Source: an uncultured Roseburia sp.
Lineage (GTDB): Bacteria; Bacillota; Clostridia; Lachnospirales; Lachnospiraceae
NCBI GenBank assembly: GCA_900539115.1
Contig: UQAQ01000025.1
Location: 1-41,249, forward strand
Direction of reading: 5' to 3'
Length of the DNA stretch: 41,249 bases
Each line of letters starts with the position of its first letter. The stretch's first letter is position 1. The translations under genes and the position numbers were made by a program. Below are positions 17,484 to 25,450 of the stretch, piece by piece. Under the pieces are notes generated by a model. The model was not told the DNA's origin. It ran no database searches and saw nothing but the letters and a program-made list of their open reading frames with translations.

Positions 17484-17557
17484 ACTGCCGCGCCTCCTTT
17501 CTGCCATGGTCTATCACGTTTCCCAAAAGAGGGAGTATTTCTAATTTTTTCCTCTTG

Positions 17558-19231
17558 TTATACTTCCATAATGATCGGAAGAATCATTGGATTTCGTTTC
17601 GTCTTTTTCCAAAGGAAATCATTGAGGGAATCTTTAATCTCGGATTTGATCTTGCCCCAATCCGTAATTCCGCGATCAAACAGACGTTCCAGCGCAATAT
17701 TAACAATTTCCAGACATTCATCCATCAGGTTTTCTGCCTCGCGCACATAGACGAAACCACGCGAAACGATATCCGGTCCGGCAAGAACCTGTCCGGAACC
17801 GCGTTCCATCGTCAATACAACGACAAGCAATCCGTTTTCTGACAAATGCTGACGGTCACGAAGTACGATATTTCCAACGTCGCCGACACCAAGCCCGTCT
17901 ACCATGATTCCCTGTGCCTGCACTTCACCGACAATCTTTGCACTGTCTTCTTTTAATTCCAGAACATTTCCGGATTTCATAATAACGACATTTTCCTTTG
18001 AAATCCCCATCTCCTGTGCCAGTTCTCCATGGCGTAAAAGATGACGGTATTCTCCATGAACCGGAATCGCAAATTTCGGGCGTACCAGCGAATAGATCAA
18101 TTTCAATTCTTCCTGGCATGCATGTCCGGATACGTGTGCATCCTGGAAGATAACTTTTGCGCCCTTCATGGACAATTCATTGATCACCTTCGATACACTC
18201 TTTTCGTTACCCGGAATCGGATTCGAACTAAAGATAACCGTGTCTCCCGGTTTAATCGTAACTTTGCGGTGGATGGAAGCAGCGATACGGGACAATGCTG
18301 CCATCGCCTCTCCCTGACTTCCGGTCGTTACAAGTACGATCTGTTCATCGGAATAGTTTTTCATTTCTTCAATGCTGATGATAATATTGTCCGGTGCCTG
18401 TATATACCCCAGTTCTACTGCCGTATTGATAATATTTACCATGCTTCGTCCTTCGACGATGACTTTACGCCCATGTTTTCTCGCAGAGTTAATGATCTGC
18501 TGTACACGGTCTACATTCGACGCAAACGTAGCGACGATAATACGGCTCTTTTCATTTTCATCAAAAATCGTGTCGAATGTCTTTCCAACCGTTCTCTCGG
18601 ACATCGTAAATCCCGGTTTCAATACATTGGTACTGTCTGCCATCAATGCAAGCACACCTTTTTTGCCAAGTTCACCAAAGCGGGCAAGATCAATGCTGTC
18701 GCCATAAACCGGCGTATAATCCACTTTAAAGTCCCCGGTGTGTACGATCACACCAGCCGGTGTGTAAATGGCAAGAGCAGCAGAATCCGCGATACTATGG
18801 TTCGTACGGATAAATTCAATACGGAAATCTCCAAGATTGATATACTGTCCATACGATACTACTTTTCTTCTCGTCACACCCATGAGGTTGTGTTCTTTTA
18901 ATTTATTTTCAATGATCGCCATCGTCAGATTTGTCGCATAGATCGGAACATTTAACTCTTTCAAAACATATGGTAATGCTCCGATGTGGTCTTCATGTCC
19001 ATGTGTGATAACAAATCCTTTTACTTTATCTCTGTTGTCCTGCAGATATGTGATATCCGGAATTACCAGATCGACTCCTAACATATCGTCTTCCGGGAAT
19101 GCCAGTCCGCAGTCCACTACAATGATACTTTCTTCTGTCTCGAAAGCCGTAATATTCATACCAATCTGTTCCAAACCACCCAAAGGTACGATACGTACTC
19201 TCTCATTTCCTGTTTTAACTTTTTTACTCAA
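17558..19231 (-). CDS. rnjA: ribonuclease J
   Basis: 557 aa metallo-beta-lactamase / beta-CASP ribonuclease. The zinc motif HGHEDH is at residues 77-82; the beta-CASP region and the C-terminal HVSGHACQEELKL and PVHGEYRHL motifs are present. RNase J has 5'-to-3' exonuclease and endonuclease activity and drives mRNA turnover in Firmicutes. It starts with TTG at 19231 (AGAGGTG six bases before), giving MSKKVK; no upstream ATG fits. It follows DUF1292 by 21 bp in the same leftward chain as ireB and ruvX. A single RNase J is seen here; whether a second copy exists cannot be judged. Confidence 0.94.
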   Translation of the reverse strand: MSKKVKTGNERVRIVPLGGLEQIGMNITAFETEESIIVVDCGLAFPEDDMLGVDLVIPDITYLQDNRDKVKGFVITHGHEDHIGALPYVLKELNVPIYATNLTMAIIENKLKEHNLMGVTRRKVVSYGQYINLGDFRIEFIRTNHSIADSAALAIYTPAGVIVHTGDFKVDYTPVYGDSIDLARFGELGKKGVLALMADSTNVLKPGFTMSERTVGKTFDTIFDENEKSRIIVATFASNVDRVQQIINSARKHGRKVIVEGRSMVNIINTAVELGYIQAPDNIIISIEEMKNYSDEQIVLVTTGSQGEAMAALSRIAASIHRKVTIKPGDTVIFSSNPIPGNEKSVSKVINELSMKGAKVIFQDAHVSGHACQEELKLIYSLVRPKFAIPVHGEYRHLLRHGELAQEMGISKENVVIMKSGNVLELKEDSAKIVGEVQAQGIMVDGLGVGDVGNIVLRDRQHLSENGLLVVVLTMERGSGQVLAGPDIVSRGFVYVREAENLMDECLEIVNIALERLFDRGITDWGKIKSEIKDSLNDFLWKKTKRNPMILPIIMEV

Positions 19232-19252
19232 AATTACACCTCTCTGTTCTCT

Positions 19253-19540
19253 TTATGATAATTCAACATCTTCCAATAACTCTTCGAAATATTTTGATAT
19301 AATGCGCAGTTCTTCCTCATCTTCTACAATATCATACAGCACGCTGTCATTTTCTTCCTCTGCTGCGCGCAAGATCAATGAAATCTCTTCGTCATCTGCT
19401 TCTTCGTTTTCTTCCTGTGCCGGATCCACATTGGATACGAGCAAATATTGTCTTCCGGCGATATCCGCTTTTTCCCACACAAAAAAAGCATCCTCACTGC
19501 CATCCTCAGCGGTGAGCATAATTGTACCATCGTTTGCCAT
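19253..19540 (-). CDS. DUF1292 family acidic protein (YrzB-like)
   Basis: 95 aa, strongly acidic (long Glu/Asp runs in EENEEADDEEISL and EDEEELRII), with the DUF1292 core beginning IMLTAEDGSEDAFFVWEKADI. Function is unknown. The ATG at 19540 has AAAGGAGG upstream; the longer reading frame to 19603 would overlap ruvX. It keeps the conserved yrzL-yrrK-yrzB order (IreB - RuvX - DUF1292), 13 bp after ruvX. Confidence 0.88.
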   Translation of the reverse strand: MANDGTIMLTAEDGSEDAFFVWEKADIAGRQYLLVSNVDPAQEENEEADDEEISLILRAAEEENDSVLYDIVEDEEELRIISKYFEELLEDVELS

Positions 19541-19553
19541 GGTTTCCTCCTTT

Positions 19554-19976
19554 TTACTTTTGTAAAGAATCCAAATATCCTTGCAAAATAAACGTTGCGG
19601 CAATCTTATCTACGTATTGTTTGCGGTTTTCACGGCGTACATTGCCCTCTTTCAGCACTTCCATCGCAGATACGGTTGACAACCTTTCATCCCAAAAGAT
19701 CACTTCCAAACCGGTTCTCTTTTCCAGTTTTTCCTTGAATTCCTCTGTTTTCTGAACGCGCTCTCCTGACGTATTGTTCATATTTTTCGGCAGTCCAAGC
19801 ACGATTTTTTCCACTTCATATTCTGCGATCAGCGCCTCAATTCTTGCCAGCGTCTGACGCAGTTTTGTCTCACTTTTTCTCTTTATCACTTCTACGGGCT
19901 GTGCCGTAAGCAGAAGTCCGTCACTGACAGCCACTCCTACCGTCACAGAACCATAGTCAAGTCCCATAATTCTCAA
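19554..19976 (-). CDS. ruvX: Holliday junction resolvase-like RNase H-fold protein RuvX/YqgF
   Basis: 140 aa, full length for the YqgF family. The N-terminus MRIMGLDYGSVTVGVAVSD holds the first catalytic Asp of the RNase H fold. KIVLGLPKNMNNTSGER is the second motif, and FWDERLSTVSA then DKIAATFILQGYLD complete it. Members act in Holliday junction resolution or pre-16S rRNA 5'-end maturation. It begins with TTG at 19976: the standard MRI N-terminus is only restored from that codon, and AAGGA lies upstream; the ATG three codons in has no better site. It is 5 bp from ireB. Confidence 0.92.
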   Translation of the reverse strand: MRIMGLDYGSVTVGVAVSDGLLLTAQPVEVIKRKSETKLRQTLARIEALIAEYEVEKIVLGLPKNMNNTSGERVQKTEEFKEKLEKRTGLEVIFWDERLSTVSAMEVLKEGNVRRENRKQYVDKIAATFILQGYLDSLQK

Positions 19977-19981
19977 TTCAC

Positions 19982-20248
19982 TTATTTCCTTAAATTATTC
20001 TCGATATAATCTTCCAAAAACAACTCGATGATCTCATCGCGCTCTGCACGCATAATCAGACTGCGAGCTCCTTTATGACTGGTAATATAAGTCGGGTCTC
20101 CACTCATCAGATAACCGACGATCTGGTTTACCGGATTGTATCCTTTTTCTGTCAATGCTTCATATACGGAAGCGATGATCTCACGTACATCATAATCTTT
20201 TTCCAAGTCTACTTTAAATAATTGTGTGTTGCCATTCTCTTGCTGCAT
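19982..20248 (-). CDS. IreB-family regulatory phosphoprotein (DUF965)
   Basis: 88 aa, the standard length. LFKVDLEKDYDVREIIASVYEALTEKGYNPVNQIVGYLMSGDPTYITSHKGAR is the conserved family core; threonines near the N-terminus are phosphorylated by the PASTA kinase IreK in Enterococcus faecalis, where IreB tempers cephalosporin resistance. The kinase and phosphatase are not in this window. First gene of the leftward chain, with its own promoter and AGGAG-type site. Confidence 0.92.
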   Translation of the reverse strand: MQQENGNTQLFKVDLEKDYDVREIIASVYEALTEKGYNPVNQIVGYLMSGDPTYITSHKGARSLIMRAERDEIIELFLEDYIENNLRK

Positions 20249-20311
20249 TCTCTCTTCTTACTCCTTTCAGACTCCCTTTGTTATCACCGTACTCATCAAA
20301 ACATTACTTTT

Positions 20312-20340
20312 ATTTTAATATATGTGTGGTAAAATCGCAA
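20312..20340 (-). promoter_or_regulatory. promoter of the ireB-ruvX-DUF1292-rnjA chain
   Basis: TTGCGA (20335-20340) and TAAAAT (20312-20317) with a 17 bp spacer on the minus strand, 64 bp before the ireB ATG and just past the mtaB stop codon. Confidence 0.6.
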
Positions 20341-20355
20341 CCCATTTTTTGAAAT

Positions 20356-21684
20356 TTACAAAATATTTTCTTTCTCTGCCACAAATGTTACCATCTGATT
20401 TTCTTCATATTTTGTCGTTTCAGCAGGGACGCCAAACCGCACATAACGCTCATTATGTCCGGTAAGATAAGACGTTCCGTCAATTTTCTGAATTTCTTCA
20501 AAAAGTACGGTCACTTCTTTACCGATGAAATACTTGCGGTACTCTTGGTTCAATTGCTCGACATCCCGAATCAGAATCTCACTGCGGCGGTGCTTTTCCT
20601 GCGCATCCACCTGATCTTCCATCTTCGCCGCTCTCGTGCCGGTTCGCTCGCTGTAAGGAAAGACGTGGATATCCGCCAATTCTGCTTCTTTTACAAACGC
20701 TCTCGTCGTCTCAAAATCTTCGATCGTTTCCCCCGGAAATCCGACAATAACATCGGTTGTGATCGCCGGGTGCTCATAGAATCCGCGGATCTGCTCACAT
20801 TTTTCCAAATATTCTACAGCTGTATAATGCCGATTCATCCGTTTTAACGTAGTATCACATCCACTCTGTAAGGATAAATGAAAATGTGGGCAAAATTTGG
20901 TTACTTTTTTCAATTCATTCAAAAATTCATCGCAGATAATGCGTGGTTCCAGCGATCCTAAGCGGATTCGCTCGATTCCGTCAATCGTATCCATTTTTTT
21001 CATCAATTCGACCAACGGCTGTCCTTTTAGTTCCACAAACTGCTTGTAGGGAGAACGGTCTACCCCATAGGAGGACAAGTGAATCCCCGTGAGAACCACT
21101 TCTTTAAATCCCTGCGCCGCATACTTTTTGACTTCTTCGATGACATCGTCTTCTTCACGGCTCTTCAACTGTCCGCCGCCACGCACATAAGGGATCAGAC
21201 AATACGTACAGAACTGATTGCAGCCATCCTGAATTTTGATGTATTTTCTCGTGCGCTCCTCGACCGGACTGCTCTCATGAACATTTTCCCGTGGCCCCAC
21301 ATCGTCATTTCCATTTTCTTCCACTTTCCATAATGGGCGGTGTTCTTTCACATAGTCTAAAACCTGCGAAGCGATCGAGGCTTTGTCACGATTGGCAAAT
21401 ACCACATCGATGGTGTCATCGTCTTCCAGCTGTACTTTCCCGCTTTCCGCATAACACCCCGTCGCAACGACGATACTTTCCGGATTCAGACGTCTGGCAC
21501 GGTGAAGCATCTGGCGGGATTTTCGGTCTGCAATATTGGTAACGGTGCAGGTGTTCACGATATAAACATCTGCCTTTTCTTTAAACGGAACAACCGTCAC
21601 ATGATTTGCCTCAAAATCTGCCTCCATCTTTTCCGTTTCATAAAAATTCACTTTACATCCCAGGGTCAAAAACGCCACTCTCAT
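20356..21684 (-). CDS. mtaB: tRNA N6-threonylcarbamoyladenosine methylthiotransferase
   Basis: 442 aa radical SAM methylthiotransferase. The N-terminal UPF0004 domain has three cluster cysteines (about 10, 46 and 77, in LGCKVNFYETE, NTCTVTN and TGCYAES). The radical SAM triad CNQFCTYC uses Cys155, 159 and 162. A C-terminal TRAM domain binds RNA. It converts t6A37 to ms2t6A in tRNA(Lys). The N-terminus LGCKVNFYE separates MtaB from MiaB and RimO. Start at 21684 gives the standard MRVAFLTLGCKVN; GGAGG lies 12 bases upstream, a little far, while the earlier ATG at 21717 has no site. Confidence 0.93.
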   Translation of the reverse strand: MRVAFLTLGCKVNFYETEKMEADFEANHVTVVPFKEKADVYIVNTCTVTNIADRKSRQMLHRARRLNPESIVVATGCYAESGKVQLEDDDTIDVVFANRDKASIASQVLDYVKEHRPLWKVEENGNDDVGPRENVHESSPVEERTRKYIKIQDGCNQFCTYCLIPYVRGGGQLKSREEDDVIEEVKKYAAQGFKEVVLTGIHLSSYGVDRSPYKQFVELKGQPLVELMKKMDTIDGIERIRLGSLEPRIICDEFLNELKKVTKFCPHFHLSLQSGCDTTLKRMNRHYTAVEYLEKCEQIRGFYEHPAITTDVIVGFPGETIEDFETTRAFVKEAELADIHVFPYSERTGTRAAKMEDQVDAQEKHRRSEILIRDVEQLNQEYRKYFIGKEVTVLFEEIQKIDGTSYLTGHNERYVRFGVPAETTKYEENQMVTFVAEKENIL

Positions 21685-21760
21685 CGTCGTTGTTTTCCTC
21701 CATTCTACATTTTGCACAATTTTTTGATTAATTTTCTATACTTGTGGTTGATTTTTTCTA

Positions 21761-21789
21761 TTGACATAATTTGCGCGGCATAATACTAT
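21761..21789 (+). promoter_or_regulatory. promoter of the HPr-like gene
   Basis: Consensus TTGACA (21761-21766) with TACTAT (21784-21789) 17 bp downstream. An overlapping perfect TATAAT (21787-21792) would need a 20 bp spacer. A 60 nt leader with AAAAAGGAGG follows. Confidence 0.65.
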
Positions 21790-21847
21790 AATACATGAAG
21801 GAAGAAATTCCTTTCCAGAAAAAAATCTCAAAAAGGAGGAACAAATT

Positions 21848-22078
21848 ATGAAAACAGTAAAAATTTCTTTAAACTCCATTGACAAAGTAAAGGCATTTGT
21901 AAACGAAGTAACAAAGTTTGATGCTGAATTTGACTTGGTTTCCGGAAGATATGTGATCGACGCAAAATCCATCATGGGTATTTTCAGTCTTGACTTATCT
22001 AAGCCAATCGACTTGAACATCCATAGTGAAAATGACGTAGATGCGATCTTGGAAAAATTACAGCCATTTATCGTCTAA
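21848..22078 (+). CDS. HPr-like protein lacking the phosphorylatable histidine
   Basis: 76 aa, slightly shorter than HPr (about 87). Alignment by eye to B. subtilis HPr matches throughout (KFDAEFDLVSGRYVIDAKSIMGIFSLDL), and the regulatory serine motif KSIMG is kept (Ser41). The GIHARPA loop bearing His15 is replaced by SIDKVKA, so it cannot take phosphate from enzyme I. This recalls Crh, which keeps Ser46 but not His15 and acts only in CcpA signalling; equally it may be unrelated to sugar transport. Strong promoter, strong ribosome-binding site and its own terminator suggest high expression as a single-gene unit. Confidence 0.8.
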   Translation: MKTVKISLNSIDKVKAFVNEVTKFDAEFDLVSGRYVIDAKSIMGIFSLDLSKPIDLNIHSENDVDAILEKLQPFIV

Positions 22079-22097
22079 TCCGACATCAGGTTACATC

Positions 22098-22118
22098 GTC
22101 TCGCTAATTTAACGAGAC
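22098..22118. other. small hairpin after the HPr-like gene
   Basis: GTCTCG pairs with CGAGAC over a 9 nt loop, 19 bp past the stop codon. No T-tract on either strand, so more likely an mRNA 3' structure than a terminator. Confidence 0.4.
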
Positions 22119-22148
22119 TGTCTATGGGGAACAAAAAGTACAATGTGG

Positions 22149-22183
22149 GGACTGTGCATCTTTCAGAGATACAGTCCTTTTTT
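22149..22183 (+). terminator. intrinsic terminator of the HPr-like gene
   Basis: GGACTGT and ATCT pair with AGAT and ACAGTCC in one interrupted stem (22149-22177), followed by T6. It precedes the convergent thiI stop codon. Confidence 0.85.
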
Positions 22184-22224
22184 CTTACTCTTTTTTCCTC
22201 TTTTAAAATCTCCCACCCCGTTTT

Positions 22225-23418
22225 TTATTCTTCTGAATCCGGTGAAACTTTAATGATCTCGCGTGTTTTCACCGCTGTCTCGAACATTTCATCAATTTTT
22301 TCCGAAAGATGTGTCTCGGATTTTTCGATGCGCTCCAGATCCGGTTTGGTAACCGGGTGTTTTGCTACAAAAGTTGTACAGCAGTCTTCGTATGGCAAAA
22401 TCGAAGTTTCAAATGTGTTGATCTTTTCTGCAATATCGATGATATCCTGCTTGTCAAAGGCAATGACCGGACGGAATACCGGCATCGTACAAACCGCATT
22501 TGTCGCTACCAGGCTCTGCATCGTCTGGCTTGCCACCTGGCCTACACTTTCCCCGGTGATCAATGACAGACATCCCGTCTCTTTTCCGATATATTCTGCA
22601 ATTTTCATCATATAACGACGCATAATGATCGTCAATTCATCGTGTGGACATTTGTCATAAATATACATCTGAATATCCGTAAAATTCACCACATGAAGCG
22701 TAATCTCTCCGGCATATTCACTGACTAATTTTGCCAGATCAACTACTTTCTGTTTTGCACGCTCACTTGTATATGGCGGTGCATGAAAATACACGGCTTC
22801 AATCTTGACACCACGTTTTGCCATCATATAACCGGCTACCGGGCTGTCAATTCCTCCGGAAAGAAGGAGCATGGATTTACCGCTGGTTCCGACCGGCATT
22901 CCGCCCGGTCCCTTAATACTGCTCACATACACATACGCGCGGTGGCGGATCTCTACGTTGACAGAAACTTCCGGATGATGCACATCCACCGACGCATTTG
23001 GCATGTGGTCAAGGATATATTCTCCCGCCGCACGGCAGATCTCCGGACTTGTCATTGCGTAACTCTTGTCACTTCTTTTCGCAAAAACTTTAAACGTAAA
23101 CGGTTTGTCTCCAATCTCTTCTTTCATGTGCTCCAGAAGTTCTTTGCAGACCGTCTCAAACGTCTTATCTTCCACAAGAACAACCGGACAGATGTGTGCA
23201 ATGCCGAAACATTTCGTTAAATTCTCAATGACTTCGTCAAAATCAAACTCACTTTTTGCCTCGACATAGATGCGACCGTTTTCTTTTTCTACCAGGAACT
23301 CACCTTCGCAGCGTGCCAGTTTTTCAATCACACGGTCGCGCAGGGCATCCTCAAAAATGTAACGGTTTTTTCCTTTAATTCCAATCTCGGAATATTTGAT
23401 CAAAAATGCTTTTACCAT
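22225..23418 (-). CDS. thiI: tRNA 4-thiouridine synthase
   Basis: 397 aa: N-terminal ferredoxin-like and THUMP RNA-binding domains (about 1-170), then a PP-loop ATPase with LLLSGGIDSPVAGYMM (SGGIDSP at 187-193). It adenylates U8 of tRNA and inserts sulfur to give s4U. There is no C-terminal rhodanese domain, as in most Firmicutes, so sulfur must come directly from a desulfurase. That enzyme is encoded immediately upstream, 14 bp away. A role in thiazole synthesis is therefore less likely. Ends before the HPr-like gene terminator. Confidence 0.94.
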   Translation of the reverse strand: MVKAFLIKYSEIGIKGKNRYIFEDALRDRVIEKLARCEGEFLVEKENGRIYVEAKSEFDFDEVIENLTKCFGIAHICPVVLVEDKTFETVCKELLEHMKEEIGDKPFTFKVFAKRSDKSYAMTSPEICRAAGEYILDHMPNASVDVHHPEVSVNVEIRHRAYVYVSSIKGPGGMPVGTSGKSMLLLSGGIDSPVAGYMMAKRGVKIEAVYFHAPPYTSERAKQKVVDLAKLVSEYAGEITLHVVNFTDIQMYIYDKCPHDELTIIMRRYMMKIAEYIGKETGCLSLITGESVGQVASQTMQSLVATNAVCTMPVFRPVIAFDKQDIIDIAEKINTFETSILPYEDCCTTFVAKHPVTKPDLERIEKSETHLSEKIDEMFETAVKTREIIKVSPDSEE

Positions 23419-23432
23419 GATTACCTCTTTTC

Positions 23433-24596
23433 TTATCTTCTAACATAGCGCCGTAACACCGGCAATAGTTCTTTTAACTGTTCCACTGTATAATCTAATT
23501 CTTCAATTGTAGTATAAACTGAAAAACTAAATCGTATTGTCGATTCCAATAACTTGTCCGGCACTCCGATCGCCTGCAGTGTCGAGCTGATCCCCGGATG
23601 ATTGGAGGAGCAGGCGGAGCCGGAAGACACATAAACACCGCGGTCTTCGAGAGCATGAAGCAGCACTTCACTTCCTACACCTTCAAAGCTTGCACTGACG
23701 ACATGCGGCGCACACTCACGCAATTCCGGTGTAACCGCGTGAACGGTAACTTTGTCAATCTCTTCCAGTTTTTGAATGAGATGCGCTTTGCATTCATACA
23801 TCTGCGACACCTTGGCAAGATGATCTTCGTACATCTTCTTTGCTGCGAGTCCCAGTCCGGCGATTCCCGGCACATTCTGGGTTCCGGAACGCCGTCCGTT
23901 CTGCTGGCCGCCCCCGTGAATGATCGGATGCATTTTTACGCCATCTGCCACATATAAAAATCCGGTTCCCTTTGGTCCGTGGATCTTATGTCCGCTGACC
24001 GAAAGAAGATCAATCTTTAATTTTGCCGGTGCGATCTTCATTTTCCCATATGCCTGAATCGCATCCACATGAAACAGGATAGCCGGATCATATTCTTTTA
24101 CCGTCTTTCCGATTCCCTCGATATCGAGAACGGAACCGATCTCATTGTTTACCATCATCGTCGAAACCAGGATCGTATCGGGACGAAGTGCTGCTTTCAG
24201 ATCCTCCAATGAGATATGTCCCATCGAATCTACCGAAAGGTAGGTCACTTCAAATCCAAATTGCTGCTCCAGATACAGGCACGGTTCATACACCGCCGCA
24301 TGTTCAAAGCAGGTGGTAATAATATGCTTTCCGCGGCGTTTGTTGGCAAGTGCGGTTCCGATCAATGCCTGATTGTTACTCTCCGTCCCCCCGGAAGTAA
24401 ATATAATATTTTTTCGTTTACATTTTAACGTGGCTGCAATCGCGTCTGCCGCTTCGCGGATATACTTTTCCGCCTCTACACCTTTTCCATGCAGGGAGGA
24501 CGGATTTCCATAATCCTCGCACATCACTTTGGTCACTAACTCTGCCACTTCCGGAAATGCTTTCGTCGTAGCTGCATTGTCTAAATATGCTTCCAT
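23433..24596 (-). CDS. cysteine desulfurase, NifS/IscS family
   Basis: 387 aa PLP enzyme that takes sulfur from L-cysteine onto a catalytic cysteine. MEAYLDNAATT opens the protein; the PLP lysine is in SGHKIHGPKGTGF (His203, Lys204) and the persulfide cysteine in SSGSACSSNHPG (Cys329). Located just before thiI, it is the expected sulfur donor for s4U, like NifZ in B. subtilis. Involvement in Fe-S cluster assembly cannot be excluded. It lies 11 bp after rsmE. Confidence 0.93.
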   Translation of the reverse strand: MEAYLDNAATTKAFPEVAELVTKVMCEDYGNPSSLHGKGVEAEKYIREAADAIAATLKCKRKNIIFTSGGTESNNQALIGTALANKRRGKHIITTCFEHAAVYEPCLYLEQQFGFEVTYLSVDSMGHISLEDLKAALRPDTILVSTMMVNNEIGSVLDIEGIGKTVKEYDPAILFHVDAIQAYGKMKIAPAKLKIDLLSVSGHKIHGPKGTGFLYVADGVKMHPIIHGGGQQNGRRSGTQNVPGIAGLGLAAKKMYEDHLAKVSQMYECKAHLIQKLEEIDKVTVHAVTPELRECAPHVVSASFEGVGSEVLLHALEDRGVYVSSGSACSSNHPGISSTLQAIGVPDKLLESTIRFSFSVYTTIEELDYTVEQLKELLPVLRRYVRR

Positions 24597-24607
24597 TTTT
24601 TATTTCC

Positions 24608-25351
24608 TCACTTATTTTCTTCCATGCGAAACATTATCACTGACAACAATGCCAGTCCTGCCGTCTCGGTACGTAAAATCCGTTTTCCAAGGGAAATCGG
24701 CTCAATCCCCTGCTGCATCGCACGCTCGACTTCTCCCCGTTCAAACCCGCCTTCCGGTCCGATAAAAATGCCAATCTCCGCAGCTTCCGTAATATTTTCC
24801 AAAACCTGTTTGGTCGCTTCCATGTCATCAAAAAGTTCGTATGGTATTACATTTTTTCCCAGTTTTCCTGCCATTTCCAAGGCTTTCCCAAAATCTACCA
24901 CTTCATGAACTTCCGGGATAATACCTCTTCCGCTCTGTTTCGCCGCCGCCTCAGCAATCGCCTGCCAGCGGCTCACCTTTTTTGCCGCTTTCTTTTCATC
25001 CAGTTTTACGACAGCGCGTTTTGTCCGCACCGGCACAATCTCATAAGCACCGAGTTCTACCGCTTTTTGTATGATCCATTCCATCTTATCGGCTTTGGGA
25101 AGTGCCTGAAACAAGATCAATTTTGACGGCAGTTCCGTCTGTACCGGCCGTTCCTCTTCAATCACAAGCTCGACGCTCTCCGGCTGAAAGGATTCGATGG
25201 CACAGAGATAATCCACGCCTCGCCCCGCCGATATGACAAGTTTTTCGCCTTCTTTCATACGCAATACATTGGCAATGTGATTCACATCATCCCCTGTAAT
25301 CTGTGCATGTCCATCCCAAATCTGCTCAAGTGGCACAAAAAAATGATACAC
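24608..25351 (-). CDS. rsmE: 16S rRNA (uracil-1498-N3)-methyltransferase
   Basis: 247 aa SPOUT-class methyltransferase. An N-terminal PUA-like RNA-binding part (GDDVNHIANVLRMKEGE) is followed by the knotted SAM site with IFIGPEGGFERGEVE and SLGKRILRTETAGLALLS. It methylates U1498 of 16S rRNA. The start is GTG at 25351: this yields the family's usual MYHFFV N-terminus and has GGAGG 8 bases upstream. A longer frame from 25408 runs back through a hairpin and has no site. It leads into the desulfurase and thiI genes. Confidence 0.92.
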   Translation of the reverse strand: MYHFFVPLEQIWDGHAQITGDDVNHIANVLRMKEGEKLVISAGRGVDYLCAIESFQPESVELVIEEERPVQTELPSKLILFQALPKADKMEWIIQKAVELGAYEIVPVRTKRAVVKLDEKKAAKKVSRWQAIAEAAAKQSGRGIIPEVHEVVDFGKALEMAGKLGKNVIPYELFDDMEATKQVLENITEAAEIGIFIGPEGGFERGEVERAMQQGIEPISLGKRILRTETAGLALLSVIMFRMEENK

Positions 25352-25377
25352 GTTATTTCCTCCATATTTACCGCAAA

Positions 25378-25406
25378 GAGCACAAGCATTGTACATGCCT
25401 GTGCTC
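25378..25406 (-). terminator. possible weak terminator / hairpin upstream of rsmE
   Basis: GAGCACA-x-GCAT pairs with the matching arm ending TGTGCTC around a short loop, followed on the minus strand by only TTTGCG. It may attenuate read-through from the FliD-like gene into rsmE. Confidence 0.45.
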
Positions 25407-25450
25407 ATAACTCTTCATGAAAATAATGGTTGTCTTTACAGAAAGAAACC

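Noticed and set aside
18041..18901. Long plus-strand reading frame of 286 codons opposite RNase J
   Set aside because: It lies fully antisense to a confidently identified gene, has no ribosome-binding site and gives a composition-biased protein without domains; a shadow of the coding strand.
22098..22118. Intrinsic terminator directly after the HPr-like gene
   Set aside because: The stem is only 6 bp and lacks a T-tract; the real terminator is the longer stem at 22149-22183.
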